Both the position numbers and the translations under genes were made by a program. This document shows positions 19,201 through 26,943 of a stretch of DNA of 64,000 nt, piece after piece (positions within the stretch are counted from its first letter, which is position 1; each line of letters begins with the position of its first letter). The DNA comes from JALOKP01 sp963800865 (GTDB lineage Bacteria; Acidobacteriota; Polarisedimenticolia; J045): the NCBI GenBank assembly GCA_963800865.1, contig CAWDCL010000003.1, forward strand, positions 186,001 to 250,000, written 5' to 3'. The notes under the pieces are model-generated. The model ran no database searches, was not told the DNA's origin, and was given only the letters and a program-made list of their open reading frames with translations.

Positions 19201-19426
19201 CGGCGACCTCGCCGCACTGGTCAGCAGCCGCGGCTTCACCGCCGCGACCTGCCTCGTCGACAACGATGCCGACACGCCGTTCGACGACGGCTCGGCGCGG
19301 CCGGCCCCCGGTGGGGGCGCGTACTACCTCGTGCGCGGCCAGCACGCGTGCACCGGGACCTACGGCGACTCCGGACAGACGGTCGATCCGCGCGACGCGC
19401 TCGATCTGAGCGGACCCTGCCGCTGA
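16220..19426 (+). CDS. large secreted Asp-box (BNR) repeat protein with calcium-loop tail
   Basis: 1068 residues, exported by an N-terminal signal (MRGAWASGLMILTIWSTAG). At least ten Asp-box turns of the type S-x-D-x-G-x-T-W/F are spread along the chain (SADGGATY, SDDNGVTW, SSDLGQTW, SVDGGQTF, SLDRGVTW, SRDDGATW, STDGGFTF, STDGGTNW, SSDGGASW), indicating two sialidase-like beta-propellers. No sialidase arginine triad is obvious, so binding rather than hydrolysis is likely. The C-terminus carries a calcium-type loop (DGDGDGVLSGSDCND) and a YYLVRGQHAC/GTYG module seen in secreted Acidobacteria proteins. A ggagg ribosome binding site precedes ATG 16220. Confidence 0.8.
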   Translation: MRGAWASGLMILTIWSTAGRCGEPRADQALDLTVGGSGGPALPGQDLPLQPDGLDQRAFLFNEVGEFEEEINAPLGAVPNHHVQSQILANEAGKVVLLTLAHFKLWAQTSADGGATYGSAFAIETARPVLQFAAYRSEDEHIYLAYRFAGLTKDVGLRFRRSDDNGVTWTAPVDLVQEGDAKHGIANIWSIHANEVGRVAVAFSEWWDDYDTYVMTSSDLGQTWRPPVKPDLDTVANRAPLECDAVVDQAGNVHVAYIQNRGSGQRVLYSRSVDGGQTFGGEQALGQSVSGPGAQAGVGIGITRTGHVVIASGDSPSGGKLYVWHSGNAGVSFSLVGNTGSMGFPFARSARVFPSYSTDTVIVGYLSDTGALYTQRSANEGASFALPVNRSAGANSNYAFGRTNDGIWVMAQERQAAGTDPRFNTIQVAVSSDDGFAFGAFDQADHSGGTDSGESRLGNLETHNGLGGILVAYLDTRSQRSYETFVNRSSSTAFDLNDEKKLGPYGDVDNRIQLFAPLILAPNATDVHLLYRMVDITGFTDVFYARSIDSGATYQTPVRLSQHAAGSEDSFAIALAGHPTDANRVYAMYARYSYALARMQLVFRKSLDRGVTWTSEVIVDNPTVMRTLRLVVNQNDDLFAIWNLGTDLRMVISRDDGATWGASFDFDQQTSSPTAVNDGPVICAGNSIVSVVWRSNNGGGSIYQILTRTSTDGGFTFGPGTSLRTPTTTSANVPDVECNGNEALAVWADFRDSTITRTWSNRFNGLSWQGERAVAAGLNRNQFIPRVIYALGTSGTQPLVIVTDNYEIYTVRSTDGGTNWGTPQRVDDLTPQPIALSRLPYLVADGTGNTWAVWADSGSGLPQIAARHSSDGGASWNQLTVRLNSEPNQGSKLTNWLNAVELPVAARGGIMHATFTGHRASHYWDTRAARWRIADGDGDGVLSGSDCNDADPNVRGAPTEIAGVTISRVGPATRIAWISQDATAGSGTSYDIVTGDLAALVSSRGFTAATCLVDNDADTPFDDGSARPAPGGGAYYLVRGQHACTGTYGDSGQTVDPRDALDLSGPCR

Positions 19427-19545
19427 TCGAGACGGGCGGGAGTCTCACTCGATTCCGCCGCGACGGCGGGGCTTTCGGTCCGGGCTGGAACGTGGGCCCG
19501 TGCGCCCTCGTCGCCGCAGGGCTAGAGTCGCGAGAGAGGCCGGGA

Positions 19546-20610
19546 ATGAAGCTGGAAGACCTGGGATACGACGAGTTCTTCGAAGGGGGGCGCGAGGCGT
19601 CCGGGTTTCCGAGCTGCCCGGTAGCGCGGGTCGCGGCGGAGCACAGGGGTTTCTACAGGATCATCGGCCCGGACGGGGAGTGCCTGGCCGAGGTCGCCGG
19701 GAAGCTGGCCCACGCGGCGTTGAAACGGGAGGATTACCCGGCGGTGGGGGACTGGGTGGCCGTTACCGGGATGGAGCCGGGGCCGGCGGTGATCCACGGC
19801 ATCCTGCCAAGGCGGACGCTGCTCAGGAGGGTGAACTCCAGCCGACCGGAACCCCAGGTGATCGCCGCCAACATCGACATCGCCTTCATCGTCGAGTCCA
19901 TCGACCGCGACTTCAACCTGAATCGCCTCGAGAGGTACCTGGCCATCGCCTGGGACGCCGGCATCGAGACTACCGTCATCCTGAACAAGATCGACCTGAT
20001 CTCGGTCCCGGAGCGGTCGTCATTCAGTTCACGCATCGAGAGCCGGTTCAAGACCGGCGAAGTCCTGATGGTCAGTGCCGCCTCAGGTGAGGGCCTGGAC
20101 GGCTTGACGGACCGCATCCCGAAAGGGAAGACCGCGTGCTTTCTGGGGTCCTCGGGGGTCGGCAAGTCCAGCCTGATCAACCGGCTGCTCGAAGAGGCGG
20201 TCATCCGGACGGAAGCGATCAGCGCTCATACCGGGCAGGGCCAACACACCACGACGGCCCGGGAAATGTACTTCCTGAAGAACGGCGGGATCGTCGTCGA
20301 CAACCCGGGAATGCGCGAGGTGGGGGTGGCGGCCTCGGGCACCGTGATCGAGGACACCTTCGACGATGTGGCCGAACTGGCCGGGCGGTGCGCTTTCCGG
20401 GATTGCACGCACAGGCACGAGCCGGGGTGTGCGGTGCGGGAGGCGACGGAAACCGGCGGGCTGGACCGGAAGCGGTTCGCCAATTACCTGAAGCTGAAAC
20501 AGGAAGCGGAGCACTTCGAGATGACGACGCTGGAAAAGCGCCGGAAAGACCGGAGTTTCGGGCAATACGTCAAGCGGGCGAAGAAGCAGTTCAAGAAACC
20601 CGGGAATTGA
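19546..20610 (+). CDS. rsgA: ribosome small-subunit-dependent GTPase A
   Basis: 354-residue circularly permuted GTPase that acts in late 30S assembly. An N-terminal OB fold (about 35-100) is followed by G4 NKID, G1 GSSGVGKSS (about residue 200) and G3 DNPGM. The C-terminal zinc knuckle has Cys and His in CAFRDCTHRHEPGC. The basic tail KRAKKQFKK is typical. ATG 19546 is preceded by a purine-rich stretch; upstream in-frame sequence only shadows the Asp-box gene. GC and codon use look slightly different from its neighbours. Confidence 0.96.
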   Translation: MKLEDLGYDEFFEGGREASGFPSCPVARVAAEHRGFYRIIGPDGECLAEVAGKLAHAALKREDYPAVGDWVAVTGMEPGPAVIHGILPRRTLLRRVNSSRPEPQVIAANIDIAFIVESIDRDFNLNRLERYLAIAWDAGIETTVILNKIDLISVPERSSFSSRIESRFKTGEVLMVSAASGEGLDGLTDRIPKGKTACFLGSSGVGKSSLINRLLEEAVIRTEAISAHTGQGQHTTTAREMYFLKNGGIVVDNPGMREVGVAASGTVIEDTFDDVAELAGRCAFRDCTHRHEPGCAVREATETGGLDRKRFANYLKLKQEAEHFEMTTLEKRRKDRSFGQYVKRAKKQFKKPGN

Positions 20611-20727
20611 GGCGCGCCGCTCGGCCGGCGGGCAGTGCCGCCGCCGATCTCGGCTGCCCGCCCGTTCATCCTTGCGGCCTTCCGCCATCCGGCCTGCTCG
20701 GCGTAGAACTCCCGAGGAGACGCGCCC

Positions 20728-21888
20728 ATGACGTTCGACCCCGAGGCCGCGACGCGCGCCACCATCGACTCGCTCGGCGCGGAGGCCCTCGAGAAATCGG
20801 CGGCCTACACCGCCGGCAGTCACTGGCTGCTGCTGTGGGGGCTGGTGGTCACCGGCCTCGTGACGTGGCTGATCGTGCGCTGCGGGTTTCTCGACCGCGT
20901 CGCGGCGCGATTCTCCCGTCGCGGCCCGAACCTGCGGGCCTTCCTGGTGGCCGTGACATACTTCGTGATCTCGGCGCTGATCACGTTGCCGTGGTCGGTG
21001 TACGAGGAGTGGTGGCGAGAGCGCGCCTACGGCCGCACCAGCCAGCCGCTGGGCGACTTCCTCGCGCAGGATGCGATCGGCATCGGGCTCTCGACGCTGC
21101 TCGGCGCGCTGTTCGCGATGGGCGTGTACGCGCTGATGCGCCGCACCGGCAGGCGCTGGTGGCTGTGGTCGGCCGGCCTGACCGCGCTCGCGGCGTCGGC
21201 GCTGCTGCTGCTCGCGCCGATCCTGATCGAGCCGCTCTTCAACGACTACCGGCCCGTGCCGCCGGGCGAGGTGCGTGACGCGCTGGTGGTGATGGCGCAG
21301 CAGGCGGGGGTGCCGGCCGGGCGGATCTTCGTCTACGACGGCTCGCGCCAGTCGAACAACTTCACGGCCAACGTGGCCGGGCTCGCAGGCACGGCCCGGA
21401 TCGCGATCTCGGACGTCGCGCTCAAGGGCGCCTCGCTCGACGAGGTCAGGGCCGTGACCGGCCACGAGATCGGCCACTACGTGCTCGGCCACGCGTGGCA
21501 ACTGGTGATCGTGGTCTCGGTGCTCGCGCTCGTGTTCTTCTGGCTCGCCGACCGGCTGTACCCGCGCTTCGCGCGGGCCTTCGGCAGCCGCGCGGCGCTG
21601 TCCGATCCGACGAGCCTGCCGGTGCTGCTGTTCATCGTGTCGCTGTTCGGCCTGCTCGCGCAGCCGGCGTTCAACGCGCTGATCCGCGTGAACGAGATCG
21701 AGGCGGACAACTACTCGCTCGAGACCGTGAACCTGCCCGACGCGCTGGCCTCGGCGCTGGTGAAGACCGCCGAGTACCGCTACCCGCGACCGGGCGCGCT
21801 GGAGGAGTTCGTCTTCTACTCGCACCCCTCGGTCGAGCGGCGGGTGCGCCGCGCGATGGAGTGGAAGGCGGCGCACGGCGGGTCGTGA
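20728..21888 (+). CDS. M48 zinc metalloprotease, Ste24/CAAX protease-like
   Basis: 386-residue integral membrane peptidase. It has four N-terminal helices, the zinc site HEIGH (residues 246-250), two further helices, then the third ligand in NEIEADNYSLE. The SRQSNNFTANVAGLAG segment before HEIGH matches the Ste24/HtpX active-site cleft. The order and length match the CAAX prenyl protease 1 family; the bacterial substrate is unknown, and membrane-protein quality control is the usual proposal. Preceded by cgaggag at good spacing. Confidence 0.93.
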   Translation: MTFDPEAATRATIDSLGAEALEKSAAYTAGSHWLLLWGLVVTGLVTWLIVRCGFLDRVAARFSRRGPNLRAFLVAVTYFVISALITLPWSVYEEWWRERAYGRTSQPLGDFLAQDAIGIGLSTLLGALFAMGVYALMRRTGRRWWLWSAGLTALAASALLLLAPILIEPLFNDYRPVPPGEVRDALVVMAQQAGVPAGRIFVYDGSRQSNNFTANVAGLAGTARIAISDVALKGASLDEVRAVTGHEIGHYVLGHAWQLVIVVSVLALVFFWLADRLYPRFARAFGSRAALSDPTSLPVLLFIVSLFGLLAQPAFNALIRVNEIEADNYSLETVNLPDALASALVKTAEYRYPRPGALEEFVFYSHPSVERRVRRAMEWKAAHGGS

Positions 21889-21939
21889 GGCCTCGCAGCA
21901 AGGCGCGATTCCAGTTCCCGCTGCGGTGCCCCGCCCTCG

Positions 21940-22268
21940 CTACCGCGTCGGCCCCAGCGACCCCTCCGGCGACGGCCGAACGCTCCGGTACAGCCGCAGG
22001 GCCATGCCGCACCAGCGTGAGCGCGACGATGACGACGATCGCGGACCGTCGCCGTCCGATCGGTGGCCGGCGCCGCGAACATCGGGCCGTCCAGCGCGAT
22101 CCAGGCGAGGACGGCGCAGGTGGCGAGGCTGAGCGCCGTCTGGAGACGCCGCAGGGGAACCGACCAGCGGCCGTGCGCCAGTACCGCGATCAGCAGCGGG
22201 ACGTTGAGCAGGATCAGCCCCAGCAGCCAGGGTGCCTGGCGGCGGCGAAACGTCTCGGTGTAGGCGAA
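21940..22268 (-). pseudogene. C-terminal remnant of a small membrane (HAAS/permease-prefix-like) protein
   Basis: Reading leftwards from about 22265, one frame encodes YTETFRRRQAPWLLGL... followed by two hydrophobic helices (LILLNVPLLIAVLAHGRW, ALSLATCAVLAWIAL) and GPMFAAPATD. A frameshift near 22050 then carries it into AIVVIVALTLV. This resembles the C-terminal membrane part of HAAS/anti-sigma-like proteins. Its N-terminal part is missing where the IS3 remnant begins, so it was probably cut by that element. Confidence 0.5.
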
Positions 22269-22314
22269 GGCCTACCCTCCGCTTCATCGAGGCGTTGCAA
22301 CGACCGCTTGAATC

Positions 22315-22640
22315 CACCCAATACGCCAACCGCGACTACCGCCGCCGCCTGGCCCAGCTCGGTCTGGTCTGCAGCATGAGCCGACGCGGCAACTTCTGGG
22401 ACAACGCCGTCTGCGAGAGCTTCTTTGCAACCCTCAAGGTGGAGCTCGTCTACCGGAACCGTTGGAATGACCGTGCGACCGCGCGAGCCGCGATCGCCGA
22501 GTACATCGAGTGCTCCTACAATCCCCAGCGCCGGCACTCCTCGCTGGGCTACCTGAGCCCTACCGACTATGAGAAGATCCATGACCGCACCGCAGCGCAA
22601 CTGAGGTGTTCACTCTGCCGGGGGAATGCCACCTGTGACA
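22315..22640 (+). pseudogene. IS3-family transposase OrfB, C-terminal remnant
   Basis: Homology starts at QYANRDYRRRLAQLGL (about 22318) and runs through MSRRGNFWDNAVCESFF, with the last catalytic Glu of the DDE domain in ESFF, to YNPQRRHSSLGYLSPTDYE. Everything upstream (OrfA, first two Asp residues, left end) is missing. The stretch after 22603 (ggtgttcactctgccgggg) looks like the right terminal inverted repeat. Inactive. Confidence 0.85.
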
Positions 22641-22712
22641 CACGCCGCCTACGCCGCACCGGAACACAACGATGTACAATAAGGGCGGCTTCATGAAGGG
22701 AGGAGAGAGGCC

Positions 22713-23588
22713 GTGAATCCTGCGATCATCCTCAAGCTGGTGCTGCTCCTGGGTGTGGTACTGCTCGTGGTCGCCATCGGCATCCGAGCGCGCCTGGAGC
22801 AGCCGCTGCTGCTGCTGCGGAGGCCGGCGCTGGCCCTTCGCGCCATGGTGGCGATGTACGTGGCGCTGCCCGCCTTCGTGCTCCTGCTGGTGTGGCTCGT
22901 GCCGCTCCAGGAGGGCGTTGGCGCCGCGCTGCTGGGGTTCGCGGTCTCGCCCGTGCTGCCTCCGTGGGCCAAGAAGGGAGCCGCGGCCGGCGGCCAGACC
23001 GACTACGTCATCGGCCTGCAGGTCCTGTCAACCGGCGTCGCGCTCCTGGTCATTCCGCTCATGATCTGGATCGTCTACCGGGTGTTCGGAGTGGAGACCG
23101 CCCTGGATCCCCTGGCCGTGGAGCAGGTGCTTCTCGTCACCGTCGCAGCCCCCCTGGCCCTCGGCATGGGGCTCGCCCGCCTCTGGCCGGGCGCTGCGCC
23201 GCGGCTTGCCGCCCTAGCCGACCGGGTGGGCGGAGTGGTCATTCTTCTCGGCGCGGTGGTCCTCCTCGTCGCTCAGGGCCGGGCGATCCTGGGGGTGATC
23301 GGCCAGGGCACGTTCGTCGTCACCGTCGGCGTCATCGGGTTTGGTCTGCTCGTCGGGCACCTGCTCGGCGGCCCCGATCCGGGCAACCGTGGAGCGCTCG
23401 CCTCGGCCACGGTCCTCCGGCACCCAGCCATCGCGCTTTTGCTCGCCTCGGGCGCCTTCCCGGAGCGCGAGTCGACCGTCGTCGGGACGGTCGTGCTCTA
23501 TCTGCTCGCCGCCTTATTGCTCTCCGCCGCCTATGAGCGCTGGCGCAAGCAGGACACCTCCGCTCAGCCAAACGTCGCCGACCTTTGA
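22713..23588 (+). CDS. bile acid:sodium symporter (BASS)-like membrane carrier
   Basis: 291-residue protein with about nine or ten transmembrane helices and no signal peptide. The conserved segment ALLGFAVSPVLPPWAKKGAAAGG and the repeat-related ASATVLRHPAIALLLASGAFP match the BASS/AEC carrier fold, where these broken helices form the sodium and substrate site. The substrate is unknown; organic anions are usual. It has a GTG start with a strong gggaggagag ribosome binding site. It lies immediately downstream of the IS3 remnant, so its original promoter may have been replaced. Confidence 0.7.
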   Translation: MNPAIILKLVLLLGVVLLVVAIGIRARLEQPLLLLRRPALALRAMVAMYVALPAFVLLLVWLVPLQEGVGAALLGFAVSPVLPPWAKKGAAAGGQTDYVIGLQVLSTGVALLVIPLMIWIVYRVFGVETALDPLAVEQVLLVTVAAPLALGMGLARLWPGAAPRLAALADRVGGVVILLGAVVLLVAQGRAILGVIGQGTFVVTVGVIGFGLLVGHLLGGPDPGNRGALASATVLRHPAIALLLASGAFPERESTVVGTVVLYLLAALLLSAAYERWRKQDTSAQPNVADL

Positions 23589-23701
23589 TGAAGGGACGAG
23601 TCGTTACATCATTCCGGCCACGCCTGAGAGACTGGCCCTCCCGGGAGGTGCAAGAGCATGGGAACGGTCCTGACCAGGCCCGGGACATTCCCTGGTGAAG
23701 A

Positions 23702-23746
23702 GCGGGAAACCGGGTGTCCCTCAACTGCGGGAAAGTGGATGTCCCT
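23702..23746 (+). repeat. two imperfect 20-bp tandem repeats, possible IS end
   Basis: The 20-mers at 23702-23721 and 23727-23746 both read gcgggaaa, then a variable tetranucleotide, then tgtccct, spaced 25 bp apart. Multiple short terminal repeats of this kind are typical of IS21-like element ends. No transposase is attached. It lies just upstream of the SulP gene. Confidence 0.4.
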
Positions 23747-23808
23747 TGACGCCTGTCGATCGCTTCTGTCATCTTCGGCCCCTTGAATTGGCGAAGTGAC
23801 TTTGATCT

Positions 23809-25578
23809 ATGACTAACATGGCGGGCATGGAACAGCTTCGGGCGGCGGCCCACCGCCTGAAGCCCGAACGAAGCCAGCTCGCGGCCGACCTGGTGGCCGC
23901 ACTCACCTTCGCCGTGGTCAACGTGCCGCAGGCGATGGGGCACGCGCTGCTGGCGACCGTCAACCCACTGCTCGGCATCTATACGTTGATGGTCGCGGTG
24001 CCGATCGGCGCCGTTTTCTCCAGCTCGGTCTTCATGAACGTGTCGACGACCGGGGCGCTCGCCGTGGCCGCCGGGGTGGTGCTGGTCGAGTTTCCTGCCG
24101 GCCAGAGGGTGGAGACTCTGGTCGTGCTGGTGCTGCTGGTGGGTGCGATCCAGCTGCTCGCAGGCTTGCTCCGACTGGGTACCCTGATCCGTTTCGTCTC
24201 CAACGCGGTGATGACCGGCTTCCTCAACGGCGTGGCCGTGCTGATCATCCTGGGCCAGTTGAGCGACCTGACGGGCTACCAGAGCAGCTTCTCGAACCGT
24301 GTGGCCCAAGCGCTGGATCTTCTGTTACGGATCCGCCAGCTCAACCCGCAGACCACGACCATCGGCGCGCTCACGCTGGCGCTGATCTTGGGGTTGCTGT
24401 GGCTCAAGGCCTTGCGGCGGTTCGCCTTCATCATCGCCATCGCCGTGGCGACGGTTGTGTTGGCCCTGCTGACCCTGCCGGCCCTGCCCACGGCTGCAAA
24501 CTTCGCCGCGGTCCCGACGGTTGGCGGCATTGCAGCCATTCCGCGTTCCCTGCCCCAACTGGAGCTGCCCCAGCTGTCGCTGGTCCTGTCGCTGTTGCTG
24601 CCGGCCTTGTCCATCGCCATCATCGGTCTGGTCCAGGGCGCAGGCGTCAGCCAGGGCACGCCCAACCCCGACGGCCGCTTCCCGGACGTGTCGCGCGACT
24701 TCCTGGGCCAGGGCGCTGCCAACATGGCCACCAGCCTCGTCGGCGGCATTCCGGCGGGGGGGTCGGTCTCAGGCACGGCGCTGATCGTGGGCGCAGGAGC
24801 CAAATCGCGCTGGGGCAATATCTTCGTCGGGCCGTTCGTGGCCCTGATCGTCTTGCTGGCCGGGCCGCTGGTGGAGCGGGTGCCCATGCCCGCGCTAGCC
24901 GCCTTGCTGATCGTCGCCGGGTTCCAGGGCCTGCGCGTGGAAGAGGCGGTGATGGCCTGGAAGACTGCCCGGATCTCGAGGCTGGTCATGCTCGTGACCT
25001 TCATCGCCACCTTGATCGTCCCGCTGCAATTTGCGGTCTTGTTCGGTGTCGCCCTGAGCATCCTGCTGAACACCATTCGCCAATCGAACAAGGTCGTCGT
25101 GACACAGTGGGTCCTGCAGCAGGAAGGCTTTCCGCTGGAACAGCCGCCGCCCAGCCGGTTGCCCAGCCACCAACTCACGATCTTGCATGTCTATGGCAGC
25201 CTGTTCTTCGCCGCGGCCAAGAACACGGAAGAGATGCTGCCTGCGGTCGCCGACGCCACCCACGCCGTGGTCGCCATCAACCTGCGCGGCAAGAGCGAGA
25301 TCGGAAGTACGTTCGTGACCGTGTTGCAGCGCTATTCCCAGGCGCTGCAGGGCAGACAAAGCAAACTGATGCTGGTCGGCGTGGATCCGCTCGTTCGCGA
25401 CCAGCTGGCGAAGACCGGGGTGCTCAAGTTCATCGGCGACGAGAACGTGTTCCTGGCCACACCACAGCTCGGCGCGGCACTGAACCAGGCGATAGCGGCG
25501 GCCAACACCTGGCTCGCCCAGCGCGCGGGCGACTCGGCGCCGGCGAGCGATCGCGCGGATCGTTCCGTCGACCACTGA
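23809..25578 (+). CDS. SulP-family anion transporter with STAS domain
   Basis: 589 residues. The SulP transmembrane core (about 25-420) includes VVNVPQAMGHALLATVNPLLGIYT and the SGTALIVGAGAKSRWGNIFVG segment. A cytoplasmic STAS domain (about 460-560, LTILHVYGSLFFAAAKNTEEMLP) follows. The family moves sulfate, bicarbonate or other anions by proton or sodium symport; the substrate here is unproven. A sulfate role is attractive because sulfatase genes lie nearby. Met codons at 23809, 23818 and 23827 are alternative starts. A second SulP gene lies at 34428 and a third, fragmentary one at 33807. Confidence 0.9.
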   Translation: MTNMAGMEQLRAAAHRLKPERSQLAADLVAALTFAVVNVPQAMGHALLATVNPLLGIYTLMVAVPIGAVFSSSVFMNVSTTGALAVAAGVVLVEFPAGQRVETLVVLVLLVGAIQLLAGLLRLGTLIRFVSNAVMTGFLNGVAVLIILGQLSDLTGYQSSFSNRVAQALDLLLRIRQLNPQTTTIGALTLALILGLLWLKALRRFAFIIAIAVATVVLALLTLPALPTAANFAAVPTVGGIAAIPRSLPQLELPQLSLVLSLLLPALSIAIIGLVQGAGVSQGTPNPDGRFPDVSRDFLGQGAANMATSLVGGIPAGGSVSGTALIVGAGAKSRWGNIFVGPFVALIVLLAGPLVERVPMPALAALLIVAGFQGLRVEEAVMAWKTARISRLVMLVTFIATLIVPLQFAVLFGVALSILLNTIRQSNKVVVTQWVLQQEGFPLEQPPPSRLPSHQLTILHVYGSLFFAAAKNTEEMLPAVADATHAVVAINLRGKSEIGSTFVTVLQRYSQALQGRQSKLMLVGVDPLVRDQLAKTGVLKFIGDENVFLATPQLGAALNQAIAAANTWLAQRAGDSAPASDRADRSVDH

Positions 25579-25680
25579 AACGGCGTTCGGTCGGCGATCG
25601 GCCCGAAGTGCCTTCGACAGACACCCCGCCAGTCATCGCTCAAACGATTGCGGTTCACCCGTTGTCTGAATCGCGTGCAG

Positions 25681-25735
25681 CGGCCCGGCTGGGACGCGCG
25701 GAGGTTCGCCGCAGCGGCGGAGCTTCGGTGCAGGG
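25681..25735 (+). repeat. short copy of the IS91-like 3'-end repeat
   Basis: About 50 bp (tgggacgcgcgga...cgccgcagcggcgga) resembles the interior of the repeat at 38407-38623, 50531-50770 and 61028-61257. It has neither the terminal motif nor transposase coding sequence. It immediately precedes a TonB-like fragment, as expected for a rearrangement junction. Confidence 0.4.
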
Positions 25736-25745
25736 CCTGCGGCTG

Positions 25746-25913
25746 ATGATCGACCCGGGCCGCGGCCTGGGAGAGACCGCCCGGCGTGCGGCGCAGGCGT
25801 GGCGCTACACGGAGCCCCTGCGCGAGGGGCAGCCCGTGCGCGTCTGGAAAACCGAGGTCGTGGAATTCGAACTGCCGGCCGACGAGGCCGGTGACGGGAC
25901 GGAGAGCCGGTAA
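25746..25913 (+). pseudogene. TonB energy-transducer C-terminal remnant
   Basis: 55 codons ending at TAA 25913. Residues TARRAAQAWRYTEPLREG and QPVRVWKTEVVEFEL match the last helix and strand of TonB C-terminal domains, in which W-R-Y and V-W are the conserved core. The membrane helix, proline-rich linker and first half of the domain are absent. A remnant of an outer-membrane transport energiser. Confidence 0.55.
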
Positions 25914-25970
25914 CGACCCGGGCTATTCCTTCGTCGCCTTGCGCTCCGCCTTCCTGCGCTCCGGAAGATC

Positions 25971-26002
25971 GCGTCAACGGTCGCTTAAAGTCCAGTCCCG
26001 GG
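25971..26002 (+). repeat. direct repeat, left copy (32 bp)
   Basis: Begins gcgtcaacggtcgcttaaag and ends gtcccggg. It matches 26710-26741 at 28 of 32 positions by eye, in the same orientation. The two copies bracket the glycine-zipper gene. Confidence 0.6.
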
Positions 26003-26016
26003 AACCGGCCCGCTGG

Positions 26017-26640
26017 TCATTCTCCGCACAACAGGCGCATGCGACGCTCGGCGATCGAGAAAGCCTCGTCGGTCTCGGCGCTCAGAACCTGCTCTTTCGC
26101 CTGGTCGCAGGCGTTCGCGGCCTGCACGTCGGAATCGCGCGCGGGCGCCTCGGCCGGCGGGCCGGCAGCCGGCGTGGGGGCTGGCGTTGCAGGCCGAGCC
26201 GCCGCCGCGGTTGTGCAGCGGTCGTCTGGCACCAGCCGGATGTTGCTGAACTGCCCCTGCTCGACCGCAACGCAATCACCGATGCGTTTGCCTACCTGAT
26301 CGGAAATGACGCGGATGGTTGTCTTGCCGTTAATGAGGACCGTGTACTCGAACGCCTGCGAACGTCCGGCGACGGTGCCGACACCCCGACCGGCGGCCGC
26401 GCCACCCACGCCACGCAGCGCGCGATTGCTGCCGGACTGCCCGCGGCCGGAGGCCAAGCCGACGGCGCCGCCCACGATGGTGCCGACGGCCTGGCTCGAC
26501 GAGTCGGTAACGGTCGTGGCAGTGACATTGGTGATGCGCCCGTACTGCACCCTCGACTGGGCGTCGGCCGGCGACGGGATCAGCGCGAGGGCAGCTGCGG
26601 CAGCGGCCATCGAGGCGTGGGCGAAGGGGGTGCGGCGCAT
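26017..26640 (-). CDS. secreted glycine-zipper outer-membrane-type protein
   Basis: 207 residues. A signal peptide (cleavage near ADA-QSRVQ) is followed by a SlyB-like beta segment (VQYGRITNVTATTVTD). Next comes a glycine-zipper membrane hairpin (VGTIVGGAVGLASGRG ... GVGGAAAGRGVGTVAG), then a strand with conserved YTVLINGKTTIRVISDQ and a Pro/Ala-rich linker. The tail is helical with Cys residues (NACDQAKEQVLSAETDEAF). Glycine-zipper proteins of this kind sit in the outer membrane and influence envelope rigidity; no exact role can be assigned. Flanked by 32-bp direct repeats. Confidence 0.75.
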   Translation of the reverse strand: MRRTPFAHASMAAAAAALALIPSPADAQSRVQYGRITNVTATTVTDSSSQAVGTIVGGAVGLASGRGQSGSNRALRGVGGAAAGRGVGTVAGRSQAFEYTVLINGKTTIRVISDQVGKRIGDCVAVEQGQFSNIRLVPDDRCTTAAAARPATPAPTPAAGPPAEAPARDSDVQAANACDQAKEQVLSAETDEAFSIAERRMRLLCGE

Positions 26641-26709
26641 GGTCTGGCTCCTAGGGTGAGAGGGTAACTTCGGCGAAAAAGTGAGGAAGGATATGCGAAC
26701 CGGATGGTG

Positions 26710-26741
26710 GCGTCAACGGTCTCGTGAAGTCCGGTCCCGGG
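26710..26741 (+). repeat. direct repeat, right copy (32 bp)
   Basis: Partner of the repeat at 25971-26002, same orientation, about 740 bp apart, lying 70 bp upstream of the glycine-zipper start. Confidence 0.6.
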
Positions 26742-26838
26742 CCTGTCGTCTTACTGAATGGTAAAGGAAGCCACCCCCTGCCGGGTTGACGGGGCACCGG
26801 GGGGTCACCAGTCTCCCGGACGGGAAGGAGCCGGCAGG

Positions 26839-26919
26839 ATGGCCTGGTTCCGGAAAGACAGGAAACCCAGGTTCCAGCCAGACGAGCGCACCAGCCAGAT
26901 CCCCGAGGGGCTCTGGATC
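26839..26919 (+). pseudogene. accD: AccD (acetyl-CoA carboxylase beta subunit) N-terminal remnant
   Basis: 27 codons with their own ribosome binding site (aaggagccggcagg) and ATG: MAWFRKDRKPRF... to IPEGLWI. This is the usual opening of the AccD carboxyltransferase beta chain, just before its zinc-finger Cys residues. The frame then runs straight into a 22-bp IS91-like terminal motif and unrelated DUF1254 sequence. So only the first 80 bp of the gene and its leader remain. Confidence 0.55.
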
Positions 26920-26921
26920 AG

Positions 26922-26943
26922 TGAGGATAGGCGATTCAGGCCG
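26922..26943 (+). repeat. IS91-like terminal motif (scar)
   Basis: tgaggataggcgattcaggc repeats, with one or two changes, the first bases of the copies at 38407, 50531 and 61028. Only this outer end is present, exactly between the AccD and DUF1254 remnants, so it looks like a deletion or one-ended transposition scar. Confidence 0.55.

Noticed and set aside
15941..19345. 1134-codon open frame opposite the Asp-box gene
   Set aside because: Composition is low-complexity Arg/Ala/Gly with no domain; the plus strand carries repeated Asp-box motifs and a signal peptide.
16220..19426. Active sialidase
   Set aside because: Asp-box turns are present, but I could not find the Arg triad, Tyr/Glu nucleophile pair or FRIP motif of sialidases.
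20611..20680. Terminator after rsgA
   Set aside because: The gcgggcag/ctgcccgc arms are far apart with no T-run; too weak to call.
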